Source: Leptothrix sp. (in: b-proteobacteria)
GTDB taxonomy: Bacteria > Pseudomonadota > Gammaproteobacteria > Burkholderiales > Burkholderiaceae_C
Direction of reading: 5' to 3'
DNA length: 64,000 nucleotides
Assembly: GCA_013822685.1 (NCBI GenBank)
Contig: PNKV01000004.1
Span: 124,001 to 188,000 of the forward strand
The position numbers were made by a program, and so were the translations under genes. Of this stretch, positions 47,998 through 59,533 are shown piece after piece (positions within the stretch are counted from its first letter, which is position 1; every line of letters starts with the position of its first letter). The notes beneath the pieces were generated by a model. The model was not told the origin of the DNA, searched no databases, and was given only the letters and a program-made list of their open reading frames with translations.

Positions 47998-49482
47998 TCA
48001 GCCTTCCAGCTTTTTCTTCAACAGCTCGTTGACCGTGGCGGGGTTGGCCTTGCCCTTGGTGGCCTTCATGGCCTGACCCACCAGGGCGTTGAAGGCTTTT
48101 TCCTTGCCGGCGCGGAATTCCTCGACCGACTTGGCGTTGGCGGCCAGCACTTCGTCCAGGATGCGTTCCAGCTCGCCCGTGTCGCTCATCTGCTTGAGGC
48201 CTTTGGCCTCAATGATGGCGTCGATGCGCGCCGCGGGCGCCGTGGCTGAAGCCCCTTCCGTCCACAACACCTCAAACACCTGCTTGGCGCCGTTGTTGGC
48301 GATGGTGCCATCGGCGATGCGCGCGATGAGGGCGGCCAGCAGCTCGGCGCTGACGGGGCTGGCTTCAATCGTTTGTTCGGCCGCGTTCAAGCGCCGCGAG
48401 ACCTCGCCCATCACCCAGTTGGAGACCAGCTTGGGCTGCCCGCACGCTTTTGCCGCCGATTCGAAGAACGTGCCCACGGCCTTGGACTGCGTCATCAACG
48501 CGGCGTCGTAGGCCGGCAGGCCATAGTCGGCCTGGAAGCGCGCGGCCATGGCGCGTGGCAACTCGGGCATCTCGCCGCGCACACGCTCGATCCACTCGGG
48601 TGCAATCACCAAAGGGGGCAGATCCGGGTCGGGGAAGTAGCGGTAGTCGTGCGCGTCTTCCTTGCTGCGCATGGCCCGCGTCTGGCCGGTGTCCGCGTTG
48701 AACAGCACGGTGGCCTGCTGGATGCTGCGGCCATCTTCAATCTCGTCGATCTGCCACTGGATTTCGTAGTCAATCGCCTGCTGGATGAACTTGAAGCTGT
48801 TCAGGTTCTTGATTTCGCGCCGCGTGCCGAAGGGCGCGCCGGGCTTGCGCACCGACACGTTGGCATCGCAGCGGAAAGAGCCCTCTTGCATGTTGCCGTC
48901 GCAGATGCCCAGCCACACCACCAGGGCGTGCAGGGCGCGAGCGTACTCGGCAGCCTCCACGCTGGAGCGCATGTCCGGCTCGGTCACGATCTCCAGCAGC
49001 GGCGTGCCGGCGCGGTTCAAGTCGATGCCGCTGGATTTCTCGCCGTTGAAGCCCGCGAAGTCATCGTGCAGCGACTTGCCCGCGTCTTCTTCCAGGTGGG
49101 CGCGCGTGAGTTGCACCGTGTGCTCCACATCACCGATGAAGAAGCGCACCGAGCCGCCTTGCACCACCGGGATCTCGTACTGGCTGATCTGGTAGCCCTT
49201 GGGCAGGTCAGGGTAGAAGTAATTTTTGCGCGCGAAGATAGAGCGCGGGGCCACGGTCGCGCCCACGGCCAGGCCGAAGGCGATGGCGCGGTCAACGGCG
49301 CCACGGTTCATCACGGGCAGGGTGCCGGGCAAAGCCAGGTCCACGGGGCAGGCCTGGGTGTTGGGGGCGGCGCCAAACTCGGTAGAGGCCCCCGAGAAGA
49401 TCTTGGATTGCGTCGACAGCTGGGTGTGGGTTTCCAGGCCGATGACGACTTCGTAACCGCGGATGAGGGCAGGTGGGGTCAT
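47998..49482 (-). CDS. gatB: Asp-tRNA(Asn)/Glu-tRNA(Gln) amidotransferase subunit B
   Basis: A 494-residue GatB. The hallmark [19 protein letters not shown] opening, [10 protein letters not shown], the [18 protein letters not shown] block, the Asn-rich [10 protein letters not shown] stretch and the C-terminal tail domain (YqeY-like, ending ELLKKKLEG) are visible. With GatC and GatA it converts misacylated Glu-tRNA(Gln) or Asp-tRNA(Asn) to the amide form. The start at 49482 precedes the conserved motif. It is separated from gatA by one intervening gene. Confidence 0.96.
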   Translation of the reverse strand: MTPPALIRGYEVVIGLETHTQLSTQSKIFSGASTEFGAAPNTQACPVDLALPGTLPVMNRGAVDRAIAFGLAVGATVAPRSIFARKNYFYPDLPKGYQISQYEIPVVQGGSVRFFIGDVEHTVQLTRAHLEEDAGKSLHDDFAGFNGEKSSGIDLNRAGTPLLEIVTEPDMRSSVEAAEYARALHALVVWLGICDGNMQEGSFRCDANVSVRKPGAPFGTRREIKNLNSFKFIQQAIDYEIQWQIDEIEDGRSIQQATVLFNADTGQTRAMRSKEDAHDYRYFPDPDLPPLVIAPEWIERVRGEMPELPRAMAARFQADYGLPAYDAALMTQSKAVGTFFESAAKACGQPKLVSNWVMGEVSRRLNAAEQTIEASPVSAELLAALIARIADGTIANNGAKQVFEVLWTEGASATAPAARIDAIIEAKGLKQMSDTGELERILDEVLAANAKSVEEFRAGKEKAFNALVGQAMKATKGKANPATVNELLKKKLEG

Positions 49483-49513
49483 GGGGCGTTCAGCGTGAAG
49501 AATGGATTCAGGT

Positions 49514-50362
49514 TCAGGGGCGGCTGCCGACGGTTCGGTAGCTTTGGGCGTTCTGCTGGCGCCAGCGCTCGAGCAGGGCCTGGTTGTCGTGTTGCCAGGG
49601 ATGAAAGCGCGGTTTGAAGTAGGCCAGCCAGTGGGGCAGGGTGTGCCAGGCGACGCCATCGCGGCCGAACCAGAAGCCCAGCGCGCTGCGGTGCGTGGAC
49701 CACTTGAAGAGCAGGCCGTCGCGGCGCAGCATCTTGCCGGTCTGGATGGCCACCCAGATGTTGAACTCGATCGAGATCAACAGGAAGAGCGACACGCGCA
49801 TCAAGTAGCCGCCACCGACCGCGTTGTAGGTGTCCATGGCCACGGCCTTGTGCTCGGACTCTTCGGCCGCGTGCCATTGCCACAGGGCGCGCATCATCGG
49901 CGTCATGTGCTCGGACCAGCTGGCACGGCGCAGCAGGCCATCGCCCAGCACCGCCGTGAAGTGTTCGTAAGCCACCGTGATGGCCAGCTTGAACTTGGGC
50001 GATGAGTGGCGCGTGAGGTGCATGACACGCTGAAGCGTGCGCTCCACCCAGGCGTCGTAGCCCATGGCCAGCAGGTGGTCGTTGTACTGCTGGTGCAGGT
50101 GGCGGTGCGTGGCCTCCTGGCCGGCGAACAGCTTGATGTCCTCGGCCAGCTGCGTATTGCCCTGGCGCTCCACCTCGGGCAGGAAGTGGCGCACCGCGTC
50201 GATGAAGAACTGCTCGCCCACCGGGAACATGAAGGACAAGGCGTTGAACAGCTGCGAACGGTAGGCATCGCCCCCGTTCCAATGCGGCTCGAAGCCCTGG
50301 CTCAAATCGATGTCCAGGTGGCGGATCGTCATGTCATGCGGTGACGCTGTGGCGGTGCTCAT
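49514..50362 (-). CDS. Predicted metal-dependent hydrolase (PF10118-type)
   Basis: A 282-residue protein related to the predicted metal-dependent hydrolase family. Two Glu/His-rich helices, [16 protein letters not shown] and [18 protein letters not shown], look like the ExxH pairs of a ferritin-type di-iron site, so oxygenase-like chemistry is as likely as hydrolysis. One or two hydrophobic segments lie near residues 195-215. The start used is the ATG at 50362; a second ATG at 50332 is possible. It lies between gatA (7-base gap) and gatB (31-base gap), which suggests co-transcription with the amidotransferase genes. Confidence 0.7.
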   Translation of the reverse strand: MSTATASPHDMTIRHLDIDLSQGFEPHWNGGDAYRSQLFNALSFMFPVGEQFFIDAVRHFLPEVERQGNTQLAEDIKLFAGQEATHRHLHQQYNDHLLAMGYDAWVERTLQRVMHLTRHSSPKFKLAITVAYEHFTAVLGDGLLRRASWSEHMTPMMRALWQWHAAEESEHKAVAMDTYNAVGGGYLMRVSLFLLISIEFNIWVAIQTGKMLRRDGLLFKWSTHRSALGFWFGRDGVAWHTLPHWLAYFKPRFHPWQHDNQALLERWRQQNAQSYRTVGSRP

Positions 50363-50369
50363 GGTCGCT

Positions 50370-51878
50370 TCAGGCCAGGCTTGCGGGCACGCGCTGGTGC
50401 CAGTCGGTGGTGTGCTGGAAGGCGTGCGCCGTGTGCAGCAAAGTGCCTTCCTGCCAGTAGTTGCCAATCAACTGCAGGCCCACCGGCAGGCCATGTTCGC
50501 CAAAGCCGGCCGGCACGCTCATGCCCGGCAGGCCGGCCAGCGAGGCGGGCAGCGTGAAGATGTCGGCCAGGTACTCGGCCAGCGGGTCGGTTTGGCGGCC
50601 ACCTTCGGCGGCAATGGGGCGGGCCACGGTGGGCGCCACCGGCCCGGCGATCACATCGCAGTGTTGGAAGGCCGACTGGAAATCGTCGGCGATCATGCGG
50701 CGCAACTTTTGCGCTTGCAGGTAGTAGGCGTCGTAATAGCCGTGCGACAGCACGTAGGCGCCGATCATGATCCGGCGCTTGACCTCGGGGCCGAAGCCTT
50801 CGGCGCGGGTCTTGCGGTACATGTCGGCCAGGTCGGTGTACTGCTTGGCGCGGTGCCCGAACTTCACGCCATCAAAGCGGCTCAGGTTGGACGAGGCCTC
50901 GGCCGGCGCAATGATGTAGTACACGGGAATAGACAGCTCGGTGCGCGGCAGGCTCACATCGACCAAGGTGGCGCCCAGTTTTTGCAGTTGGGCCAGGGCC
51001 TGCTTGGTGGCGTCGAGCACGCCGGGCGCCACGCCTTCGCCAAAGAACTCCTTGGGCACGCCCACGCGCAGGCCTTGCAAAGGTTGCTCGGCGGTGGCGT
51101 GCGTGCGGGGTGCCCGCAGGCCGGCCACGAAGTCGGGCACGCCTTGCTGGGCGCTAGTGGCATCGCGCTCGTCGAAGCCGCTCATGGCCTGTAGCATCAG
51201 GGCGCAGTCTTCGGCGGTGCGGGCCAGCGGGCCGGCCTGGTCGAGCGACGAGGCAAAGGCGATCATGCCGTAGCGCGAGCAGCGGCCATAGGTGGGCTTG
51301 ATGCCGGTGATGCCGGTGAGTGCCGCGGGTTGGCGGATCGAGCCGCCCGTGTCGGTGCCCGTGCTGGCCGCCACCAGGCGTGCCGAGACGGCGACGGCCG
51401 AGCCGCCTGACGAGCCGCCCGGGATGCGGTCGGTGGCCCAGGGGTTGCGCGCCAGTTGGTAGGCCGAGTTCTCGTTCGCGCCGCCCATGGCGAACTCGTC
51501 GCAGTTGAGCTTGCCCACGGTGACGGTGCCGGCCGCCTTCAGCCGGGCCACCACGGTGGCGTCAAAGGGGCTGACATAGCCGTGCAGGATCTTCGAGGCG
51601 GCCGTGGTCGGCAGGTCCCGCGTCACGAAGATGTCTTTGTGCGCGATTGGAATGCCGTCCAACGGGCCCAGGGCTTGGCCCGCGGCGCGGCGGGCATCGG
51701 CGGCAGCGGCTTGTGCCAGTGCGCCGTCTGCGTCCACGTGAAGAAAGGCGCCCAAAGCACTGTGCGCTTCGATGCGGGCCAAGGCGTGGCGGGTCAAGGC
51801 CATGCTGGTGGTCTGGCCGGCGGCCAGCTGCTGACCGGACTGCGCCAAGGTTAAATCATGTAAAGACTGTGCGCTCAT
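50370..51878 (-). CDS. gatA: Asp-tRNA(Asn)/Glu-tRNA(Gln) amidotransferase subunit A
   Basis: A 502-residue amidase-signature enzyme supplying ammonia from glutamine. The catalytic Lys ([10 protein letters not shown]) and the Ser cis-Ser segment [16 protein letters not shown], followed by [14 protein letters not shown], are complete. Core regions such as [18 protein letters not shown] and PTVARPIA are present. The start ([13 protein letters not shown]) overlaps the gatC stop by four bases (ATGA, 51875-51878). Confidence 0.97.
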   Translation of the reverse strand: MSAQSLHDLTLAQSGQQLAAGQTTSMALTRHALARIEAHSALGAFLHVDADGALAQAAAADARRAAGQALGPLDGIPIAHKDIFVTRDLPTTAASKILHGYVSPFDATVVARLKAAGTVTVGKLNCDEFAMGGANENSAYQLARNPWATDRIPGGSSGGSAVAVSARLVAASTGTDTGGSIRQPAALTGITGIKPTYGRCSRYGMIAFASSLDQAGPLARTAEDCALMLQAMSGFDERDATSAQQGVPDFVAGLRAPRTHATAEQPLQGLRVGVPKEFFGEGVAPGVLDATKQALAQLQKLGATLVDVSLPRTELSIPVYYIIAPAEASSNLSRFDGVKFGHRAKQYTDLADMYRKTRAEGFGPEVKRRIMIGAYVLSHGYYDAYYLQAQKLRRMIADDFQSAFQHCDVIAGPVAPTVARPIAAEGGRQTDPLAEYLADIFTLPASLAGLPGMSVPAGFGEHGLPVGLQLIGNYWQEGTLLHTAHAFQHTTDWHQRVPASLA

Positions 51879-52174
51879 TCGATCACCTTGGGCACCAGAA
51901 ACAGGCCGTTTTCTTGGGCCGGGGCGTTGCGCATGTTGGCGTCGCGGTCGTTGGGTTCGCTGACGGCATCTTCACGCAGGCGCAGGGTCACGTCTTCGAT
52001 GGCCGACAGAGGGGTGTAGAGGGGCTCCACGCCGGAGGTGTCCACGGCGCGCATCTTCTCGACGATGGCGAAAAAGTCATTCAATTGGGTCAGCATGGCG
52101 GTTTGCTCGTCATCGCGCAGTTCCAGGCGCGCGAGTTGGGCAATCCGGCTGACGTCAGCGGGGGTCAGGGCCAT
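51875..52174 (-). CDS. gatC: Asp-tRNA(Asn)/Glu-tRNA(Gln) amidotransferase subunit C
   Basis: A 99-residue GatC, the small helical subunit that wraps around GatA and GatB. The typical opening [19 protein letters not shown], the [12 protein letters not shown] helix and the C-terminal [17 protein letters not shown] are seen. An ATG three codons upstream exists, but the chosen one matches the family opening. It is the first gene of the leftward gat operon, divergent from mreB. Confidence 0.95.
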   Translation of the reverse strand: MALTPADVSRIAQLARLELRDDEQTAMLTQLNDFFAIVEKMRAVDTSGVEPLYTPLSAIEDVTLRLREDAVSEPNDRDANMRNAPAQENGLFLVPKVIE

Positions 52175-52233
52175 GGGTTCCATCCAAGGGTAGCAAAGGC
52201 GGCGCCCAGGGAGATTTCACCAGGGCTTGGGGT

Positions 52234-52262
52234 ATTATCCTAGGTTATCCATCAGCGGTGAA
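52234..52262 (-). promoter_or_regulatory. Sigma-70-type promoter candidate for gatC
   Basis: Read leftwards, TTCACC (52262-52257) and GATAAT (52239-52234) are separated by exactly 17 bases and match the -35/-10 consensus in four and five positions. Transcription would start near 52227, about 50 bases before the gatC ATG. I see no equally good promoter facing mreB in this 274-base divergent gap; its leader from about 52265 to 52448 holds nothing I recognise. Confidence 0.5.
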
Positions 52263-52433
52263 TGCACAACAATTGGGCATGTTGCCGTGGTGGGTTGAAC
52301 ACCATTTCTGATCGTCGCCGGCGCTGTGTCGCTGCGCGGCGCATCTTGTTTGCAAGGCTTTTCTCGGGTTGGCGGCGATTCGGCGCGTGCGGTCATGCGG
52401 CACGGCGGGTGGCCTTTCACCTGATGAGGCTAG

Positions 52434-53492
<1,059 letters not shown>

Positions 53493-53555
53493 GCTGGTGA
53501 CACGGTGAGCACCGCTGACTAGCGCGGTGCCTGCCTTTTTGCGCGGGAACGCTGC

Positions 53556-54563
53556 ATGCCCCTGGTCACACTGGATCGCTCACCACCGCCCTTCTTCAAG
53601 CAAGGGCCGTCGGCGTTCACCCGGCTGATGTTCTTCTCGGCCCTGGCTATTTTCCTGATGGTGGCGGACACCCGCTGGAAGATGACGCAGCCCCTGCGCG
53701 CCGTGTTGGCCACCGTGTTGCAACCGGTGCAAAGCGTGCTGCTGGCGCCGCAGGCCTGGTGGGCCGATGCCGGGCACTACATGTCCGGCCTGGAAGCGGC
53801 CCGCATTGACCAGCAGGCATCCCAGAAAAAGGCCGCGGCCCAGTCCGAACGCGTCATGCGCGTCGACCAGCTGGAGCGCGAAAACGCCCGCCTGCGCGAA
53901 CTGCTGGCCCTGCGGCCCCGCGTCAATGTGCAATCCCAGGCGGCTGAAGTGCTGTATGACGCGCCCGATCCCTTCACCCGCAAAGTGGTCATCGACCAGG
54001 GCGGCCGCCATGGCGTGATCCTCGGTTCGCCCGTGATCGACGATGCGGGGGTGCTGGGGCAGGTCACGCGTGTCTACCCGCTCACCTCCGAGGTCACGCT
54101 GGTGACCGACAAGGACGCGGCCGTGCCCGTGGTCAACGGCCGCACCCGCCAGCGCGGCGTGGCCTACGGGACGCCGCAGGTGCTGGGCATGGAGCTGCGC
54201 TTCATGGCCGGCAACGCCGATGTGCAAGTGGGTGACGAGCTGCAGACCTCTGGCCTGGACGGCGTGTACCCGGCGGGCTTGCCGGTGGCCAAGGTGGCGC
54301 GTGTGGACCGCCGCGCTGATTCCGCCTTCGCGCGCATCGTGCTGACGCCCAAATCCCAGCCCGACAACTCGCGCCACGTGCTGTTGTTGCACCCCGTGGC
54401 CGACCAGCTGCCCGAGCGTCCGTCCGAGGTTGAAGCCCTGGCCGGAGGTGCTTCAGCGCCGGCTTCTGCCGCCAGCGCACACCATGCCAAACCCGCATCG
54501 GCCGTGCACGCGGCTCGCCAACCCAGCGCCGCCAATCCGGCCGCTTCAGGAGCCAAGCCATGA
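53556..54563 (+). CDS. mreC: Rod shape-determining protein MreC
   Basis: A 335-residue bitopic protein: one membrane helix (about 22-40), a periplasmic coiled coil (about 65-115; RVDQLERENARLRELLAL) and a tandem beta domain (about 120-275; VVIDQGGRHGVILGSPV, GLDGVYPAGLPVAKV) that scaffolds the elongasome and activates PBP2. The last 50 residues are Ala/Ser/Pro-rich. Starts 63 bases after mreB; stop overlaps mreD by four bases (ATGA). Confidence 0.95.
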   Translation: MPLVTLDRSPPPFFKQGPSAFTRLMFFSALAIFLMVADTRWKMTQPLRAVLATVLQPVQSVLLAPQAWWADAGHYMSGLEAARIDQQASQKKAAAQSERVMRVDQLERENARLRELLALRPRVNVQSQAAEVLYDAPDPFTRKVVIDQGGRHGVILGSPVIDDAGVLGQVTRVYPLTSEVTLVTDKDAAVPVVNGRTRQRGVAYGTPQVLGMELRFMAGNADVQVGDELQTSGLDGVYPAGLPVAKVARVDRRADSAFARIVLTPKSQPDNSRHVLLLHPVADQLPERPSEVEALAGGASAPASAASAHHAKPASAVHAARQPSAANPAASGAKP

Positions 54564-55075
54564 TGCCGCGTGGCAGTCCGCTGCTGATGCCGGTCAACCC
54601 GGTGTTCATCTGGGTGAGCCTGTTGCTGGCGTTTGCCTTCAACCTGATCCCGGTGGGGCGCTCTGGCGCCATGCCCGACTTGCTGGCCGTGGCGCTGGTG
54701 TTCTGGAACGTGCACCAGCCACGCCGCGTGGGTGTGGGCGTGGCCTTCGCGTTTGGCGTGTTCATGGATGTGCACCAGGGTGCCCTGTTGGGCCAGCACG
54801 CGCTGGCCTACACGCTGCTCAGCTACTCGGCCATCGCGGTGCACCGGCGCCTGCTGTGGTTCACGGTGGGCTCGCAGGCTGTGCAGATCCTGCCTTTGTT
54901 CATCGCGGCGCACATGGTGTCGCTGATGGTGCGCTTGATCGCGGGCGCGGGCTTCCCGGGCTGGACCTTGATGGTCGCGCCCTTGCTGGAGTCCGCTTTG
55001 TGGCCGGTGGTGACCTTCCTGCTGCTGGCGCCGCAGCGCCGCGCGCCCGACCGCGACAAGAACCGTCCGCTGTGA
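54560..55075 (+). CDS. mreD: Rod shape-determining protein MreD
   Basis: A 171-residue inner-membrane protein with about five to six hydrophobic helices; the loop AFAFGVFMDVHQGALLGQHA fits the family's central motif (FxxGLxxDxxxGxxxG). It works with MreC, and its start codon overlaps the mreC stop. The mrdA gene follows after 18 bases. Confidence 0.92.
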   Translation: MMPRGSPLLMPVNPVFIWVSLLLAFAFNLIPVGRSGAMPDLLAVALVFWNVHQPRRVGVGVAFAFGVFMDVHQGALLGQHALAYTLLSYSAIAVHRRLLWFTVGSQAVQILPLFIAAHMVSLMVRLIAGAGFPGWTLMVAPLLESALWPVVTFLLLAPQRRAPDRDKNRPL

Positions 55076-55093
55076 GCCCGGCCTGACGCTTCC

Positions 55094-57133
55094 ATGACTG
55101 AAATCAAGAACCTCGAACAGGAGCTGGGCCGCTTTCGCGTCCGCTTGTGGGCGGCGGTCGGGTTCGTGCTGTTCTGCTTTGGCCTGTTGGCTGCGCGCTT
55201 GGTGGTCTTGCAAGTCAATCGCCACGAAGAGCTGTCCACCCGGGCGGAGAGCAACCGCATCGCGGTCGTGCCCATCGTGCCCAACCGAGGCCTGATCGTG
55301 GACCGCCACGGCGTGGTGCTGGCCAACAACTACTCGGCCTACACGCTCGAGATCACGCCCTCCAAGGTCGACAACGTCGAGGCCACCATCGAGGCCTTGT
55401 CCAGGATCGTCGAAGTGGCCCCGCGCGACCGCCGCCGCTTCAAGCGCCTGCGCGAAGAATCCAAGAGCTTCGAGTCCATCCCCATCCGCACGCGCCTGAC
55501 CGACACCGAGGTGGCCCGCTTCACTGCGCAGCGCTTTCGCTTTCCCGGCGTGGACATCCAGGCGCGCCTGTTCCGCCACTATCCCTATGGTGAGCTGGCC
55601 AGCCATGTACTGGGCTACATCGGCCGCATCAACCAGAAAGAAAAAGAAGCGATCGAGGAATGGCCCGATGAAGAGCAGGCCAATTACCGCGGCACGGATT
55701 ACATCGGCAAGCTGGGCATTGAGCAAAACTACGAGCGCGAGCTGCATGGCCTCACCGGCGTTGAAGAGGTCGAGACCAGCGCGGGTGGGCGCGCCGTGCG
55801 CCGCCTGCGCTCCAAGCCGCCCACGCCTGGCAACACGGTGCACATGTCCATCGACATCAAGCTGCAGGCGCTGATCGAGCGCCTTTACGGCACCCGACGA
55901 GGCGCCCTGGTGGCGATTGATCCCCGCAATGGCGAGGTGCTCGCCTTTGTCAGTAAACCCACTTTCGACCCCAACTTGTTCGTCGATGGCATCGACAGCG
56001 AAAACTGGAAAGAGCTGAACGAATCGCCCGACAAGCCCTTGCTCAACCGGGCCTTGCGCGGCACCTACCCGCCGGGCTCCACCTACAAACCCTTCATGGC
56101 CCTGGCCGCGCTGAACACCGGCAAGCGCAGCGCCACCATGAGCATGTACGACAGCGGCGTGTTCATGTTCGGCGGCCACAAATTCCGCAGCCCCGAGAAC
56201 GAGCAGACCGGCATGGTGGACATGCGCAGTGCCATCGTCCGCTCCAGCAATGTCTACTTTTATTCGCTGGCCAACGAGCTGGGCGTGGACCTGATCCACA
56301 GCCAGATGCAGCCCCTGGGGTTTGGCCGACTCACGGGCATTGACCTCAAGGGCGAGGTGACCGGCCTGCTGCCTTCGACCGAGTGGAAGCGCCGTGCCTA
56401 CAAGAAACCGGAGCAGCGCCGCTGGTACGCGGGCGAAACCATCTCGCTGGGCATCGGGCAGGGCTACAACAGCTTCACCATGTTGCAGTTGGCGACGGCC
56501 TTGTCCACCATGGTGTCGGATGGTCGGCGCTATGAGCCGCGCCTGGTGCGCGAGATCGAAGACGTGCTGACCCGTGAAAAGCGCGTGGTCTCCAGCCAGG
56601 CCCTGGCGCCGCTGGCCTTCAAGCCCGAGCACACCGCCTTCATCCGGGAGGCCATGCACGGCGTGACCCAGGAGGGCACCTCGACCCGGGTGTTCATGGG
56701 GGCCAGTTATGCCAGCGGTGGCAAGACCGGCACCGCCCAGGCCGTGGGCCTGAAGAAGAACGAGAAGTACGTGGCAAACCGCATGGACGAATACCAGCGC
56801 GACCACTCCCTGTACGAAGCCTTCGCCCCTGTTGATCAGCCCCGCATCGCCTTGACCGTGATCGTGGAAAACGCCGGCTTCGGCGCGGCGGCCGCCGCCC
56901 CAATCGCCCGCCGGGTGCTGGATTACCTGCTGCTGGGCCAGTATCCCAGCGAAGAGGACATCGAAGCCGTGCGCCAGGGCAAAGGTGGGGCACCCATTGG
57001 CGTGCCGCGCAAGGTGGCTGAAGTGTCCATGCCCCATGGCCAGGATGCCTTCGGTGGCGATGTGCCCCTGCCCGCTTCGGCGTCTGCCCCTGTGGCCGCC
57101 TCAGCCACGTCTTCACCTGTGAGCGCGCCATGA
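55094..57133 (+). CDS. mrdA: Penicillin-binding protein 2 (elongation transpeptidase)
   Basis: A 679-residue class B PBP. One membrane helix (about 22-42), a PBP dimer/pedestal domain (about 60-235; VPNRGLIVDRHGVVLANNY) and a transpeptidase domain (about 265-620) with nucleophile Ser in PPGSTYKPFMAL, SSN (VRSSNVYFYSLA) and KTGT (SGGKTGTAQAVG). Residues from about 630 on are a low-complexity Ala/Ser/Pro-rich tail. It cross-links side-wall peptidoglycan with RodA, whose gene overlaps by four bases (ATGA, 57130-57133). Confidence 0.96.
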   Translation: MTEIKNLEQELGRFRVRLWAAVGFVLFCFGLLAARLVVLQVNRHEELSTRAESNRIAVVPIVPNRGLIVDRHGVVLANNYSAYTLEITPSKVDNVEATIEALSRIVEVAPRDRRRFKRLREESKSFESIPIRTRLTDTEVARFTAQRFRFPGVDIQARLFRHYPYGELASHVLGYIGRINQKEKEAIEEWPDEEQANYRGTDYIGKLGIEQNYERELHGLTGVEEVETSAGGRAVRRLRSKPPTPGNTVHMSIDIKLQALIERLYGTRRGALVAIDPRNGEVLAFVSKPTFDPNLFVDGIDSENWKELNESPDKPLLNRALRGTYPPGSTYKPFMALAALNTGKRSATMSMYDSGVFMFGGHKFRSPENEQTGMVDMRSAIVRSSNVYFYSLANELGVDLIHSQMQPLGFGRLTGIDLKGEVTGLLPSTEWKRRAYKKPEQRRWYAGETISLGIGQGYNSFTMLQLATALSTMVSDGRRYEPRLVREIEDVLTREKRVVSSQALAPLAFKPEHTAFIREAMHGVTQEGTSTRVFMGASYASGGKTGTAQAVGLKKNEKYVANRMDEYQRDHSLYEAFAPVDQPRIALTVIVENAGFGAAAAAPIARRVLDYLLLGQYPSEEDIEAVRQGKGGAPIGVPRKVAEVSMPHGQDAFGGDVPLPASASAPVAASATSSPVSAP

Positions 57134-58290
57134 ACGGAACGTTTGGTCAGCCCTCGCTGTGGCAACGTGTCAAACCCATCTTCGTGGGTTTCGACCTGCC
57201 ATTGTTGCTGGCGATCCTGTTCCTGTGCGGCCTGGGCCTGTTCACCATGTACTCGGTGGGCTACGACCATGGCACGCGTTTCATCGACCAGTCGCGCAAC
57301 ATGGGGCTGGCCTTCGTGGTGATGTTCCTGGCCGCGCAAGTGCCGCCGCAGCGCCTGATGGCGCTGGCCGTGCCGCTGTACGTGGCAGGCGTGGTCCTTC
57401 TGCTCATCACCGCCTTGCCGCACGTGGGCATCACCAAGAAGGGCGCCACGCGCTGGCTCAATGTGGGCATGGTCATCCAGCCCAGCGAGATCCTCAAGAT
57501 CGCGATGCCGCTGATGCTGGCCTGGTGGTTCCAGCGGCGCGAGGGCCAGCTCCGGGGGCTGGACTTCGCGGTGGCGGGCCTGCTGCTGGCCATTCCGGTG
57601 GGCCTGATCATGAAGCAGCCCGACCTGGGCACCTCCTTGCTGGTGCTGTCGGGCGGGATCTACGTGATCTTCTTCGCCGGCTTGAACTGGAAGCTGATCC
57701 TGCCGGTGGTGTTGCTGGGCGCGGTCGGCATCACCACCCTGGTCTTGTCCGAAGAGAAAATTTGCCAGCCGGAGCTGGACTGGGTCGTGCTGCATGATTA
57801 CCAGAAGAACCGTGTCTGCACCTTGCTCGACCCCACGGCGGACCCCCTGGGCAAGGGCTTCCACATCATCCAGGGCATGATCGCCATCGGCTCGGGCGGC
57901 GTCACGGGCAAGGGCTTCATGAAGGGCACCCAGACCCACCTGGAGTTCATCCCTGAGCGCACGACCGACTTCATCTTTGCCGCCTTCTCCGAAGAGCAGG
58001 GCCTGGTGGGTTGCCTGCTGCTGATGGCCGGCTTCCTGGCCCTCATCTTCCGGGGCTTGATGATCGCGGCCCAGGCGCCCACGCTGTTCTCACGCCTGCT
58101 GGCGGGCAGCCTGTCGCTCAGCTTCTTCACCTACGCCTTCGTCAACATGGGCATGGTCAGCGGCATCCTGCCCGTGGTGGGCGTACCCCTGCCTTTCATC
58201 AGCTATGGCGGCACGGCCATGGTCACCTTGGGGCTGGCCCTGGGGCTGCTCATGTCCATCGCCAAGAGTCGTGGATTGATGCAGCGCTAA
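57130..58290 (+). CDS. rodA: Peptidoglycan glycosyltransferase RodA
   Basis: A 386-residue SEDS-family polymerase with about ten membrane helices. It carries the SEDS signatures [54 protein letters not shown] and the C-terminal [20 protein letters not shown]. It makes glycan strands from lipid II and pairs with PBP2. Its stop is one base before the coq7 start codon. Confidence 0.97.
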   Translation: MNGTFGQPSLWQRVKPIFVGFDLPLLLAILFLCGLGLFTMYSVGYDHGTRFIDQSRNMGLAFVVMFLAAQVPPQRLMALAVPLYVAGVVLLLITALPHVGITKKGATRWLNVGMVIQPSEILKIAMPLMLAWWFQRREGQLRGLDFAVAGLLLAIPVGLIMKQPDLGTSLLVLSGGIYVIFFAGLNWKLILPVVLLGAVGITTLVLSEEKICQPELDWVVLHDYQKNRVCTLLDPTADPLGKGFHIIQGMIAIGSGGVTGKGFMKGTQTHLEFIPERTTDFIFAAFSEEQGLVGCLLLMAGFLALIFRGLMIAAQAPTLFSRLLAGSLSLSFFTYAFVNMGMVSGILPVVGVPLPFISYGGTAMVTLGLALGLLMSIAKSRGLMQR

Positions 58291-58291
58291 C

Positions 58292-58978
58292 ATGGCCAAC
58301 ATGACACCTTCTTCAGCCCCAGCTTCGTCGGCCACCGTGGGCCGTGACCACTCCGCGGTCGATCAGGTTCTGATGGCCCTGGACTCTGCCTTGCGCACCG
58401 TGTTCGCGGACCACAGCGCCTCGCGCCCATGCCCGCAGCCCCAGGTGGTGGACACCACGCCCTTGACTGAGGCCGAGAAGCGCCACGCGGCGGCCCTCAT
58501 GCGCGTCAACCACGTGGGCGAGGTGTGCGCGCAGGCCCTCTATGCCTCGCAGGCGCTGGGCACACGAGACCCTGCCTTGAAAGCCCAATTTGACGCCGCG
58601 GCCCGTGAAGAGACCGACCACCTGGCCTGGACCGAGCAGCGCCTGCGCGAGCTCGGCGGACGCACCAGCTTGCTCAACCCCTTGTGGTACGCCGGCTCTT
58701 TTGCCTTGGGCCTGCTGGCCGCGCGGGCCGGCGACAAGACCAGCCTGGGTTTCGTGGTCGAGACCGAGCGCCAAGTCGAGCAGCACCTGGACAGCCATTT
58801 GACCTCGTTGCCGGCGGGCGACCACCCATCGCGCGCCATCGTGACTCAGATGCGGGACGACGAGGCCGAGCATGCCCGCGCTGCGCTCGCCGCAGGTGCA
58901 GTGACCTTGCCGTCGCCAGTGCGGGGCCTCATGCGCCTGGCCGCCAAGGTGATGACAACCACGGCGCACCACATCTGA
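58292..58978 (+). CDS. coq7: Demethoxyubiquinone hydroxylase
   Basis: A 228-residue di-iron enzyme of the Coq7/UbiF-replacement family, adding the C6 hydroxyl in ubiquinone synthesis. The di-iron ligands are in [29 protein letters not shown] and the second-half repeats [13 protein letters not shown] and [12 protein letters not shown]. The N-terminal 45 residues before the core are unusually long and Ser/Ala-rich. One base separates it from rodA, so it appears attached to the rod-shape operon; it probably depends on the same transcript. Confidence 0.93.
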   Translation: MANMTPSSAPASSATVGRDHSAVDQVLMALDSALRTVFADHSASRPCPQPQVVDTTPLTEAEKRHAAALMRVNHVGEVCAQALYASQALGTRDPALKAQFDAAAREETDHLAWTEQRLRELGGRTSLLNPLWYAGSFALGLLAARAGDKTSLGFVVETERQVEQHLDSHLTSLPAGDHPSRAIVTQMRDDEAEHARAALAAGAVTLPSPVRGLMRLAAKVMTTTAHHI

Positions 58979-59008
58979 TGCGCTGACGGCGGAGCCGCCG
59001 GGGCCAGC

Positions 59009-59431
59009 TCAGGCCGCGACGATCTCGAAACTGGTCGTGATCTCGGCGGTCTTGCCCAGCATGATGCTGGCCGAGCAGTACTTTTCGTGCGACATCTGGA
59101 TGGCGCGCTGAACAGCGGCTTCGGTCAGGTTCACGCCCGTCACCACAAAGTGCATGTGGATCTTGGTGAAGACCTTGGGGTCGGTATCGGCCCGCTCGCT
59201 GGTGAGCTTGAGTTGGCAGCCGCGCACGTCATGGCGCCCGCGCTTCAGGATCAACACCACGTCATAGGCGGTGCAGCCGCCGGTGCCTGCCAATACCGTT
59301 TCCATGGGGCGGGGCGCCAGGTTGCGGCCGCCGCCGTCAGGGGCGCCGTCCATGGTCAGCACGTGGCCGCTGCCTGTTTCCGCCAGAAAAGCCATGCCCG
59401 CCGAGGGCTGCCAGTGAATGGTGCATTCCAT
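59009..59431 (-). CDS. OsmC-family protein
   Basis: A 140-residue OsmC/Ohr-fold protein, usually reducing organic hydroperoxides with two cysteines. Both are present: GTGGCTAYDVV and SHEKYCSASIML. The opening ECTIHWQPSAGMAFLAETGSG and PMETVLAGT are typical of the betaproteobacterial OsmC-like group. An ATG 14 codons upstream (59473) is possible, but the conserved strand begins at the chosen one. It converges with coq7. Confidence 0.85.
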   Translation of the reverse strand: MECTIHWQPSAGMAFLAETGSGHVLTMDGAPDGGGRNLAPRPMETVLAGTGGCTAYDVVLILKRGRHDVRGCQLKLTSERADTDPKVFTKIHMHFVVTGVNLTEAAVQRAIQMSHEKYCSASIMLGKTAEITTSFEIVAA

Positions 59432-59497
59432 GAGTTGGGTCCAAAGATCTCGAAAGGAGTGCATTTTGCACAAGGAAACAATTTATCGGGAAACCCC

Positions 59498-59526
59498 TTG
59501 TGTCACTTCCTGGTAAAGAATACAAT
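59498..59526 (+). promoter_or_regulatory. Sigma-70-type promoter of candidate small RNA
   Basis: TTGTGT (59498-59503) and TACAAT (59521-59526) are spaced by exactly 17 bases and match the -35/-10 consensus in four and five positions. Transcription should begin near 59533-59534. The stretch is AT-rich compared with the surrounding DNA and leads into a region with no plausible protein frame. Confidence 0.6.
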
Positions 59527-59533
59527 TTGAAGC

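Noticed and set aside
54164..57037. A very long open frame (957 codons) on the minus strand opposite mreC-mreD-mrdA
   Set aside because: It lies wholly antisense to well-supported genes, its translation is Gln/His/Gly/Arg-rich without any known fold, and long antisense frames are expected in DNA of this GC content.
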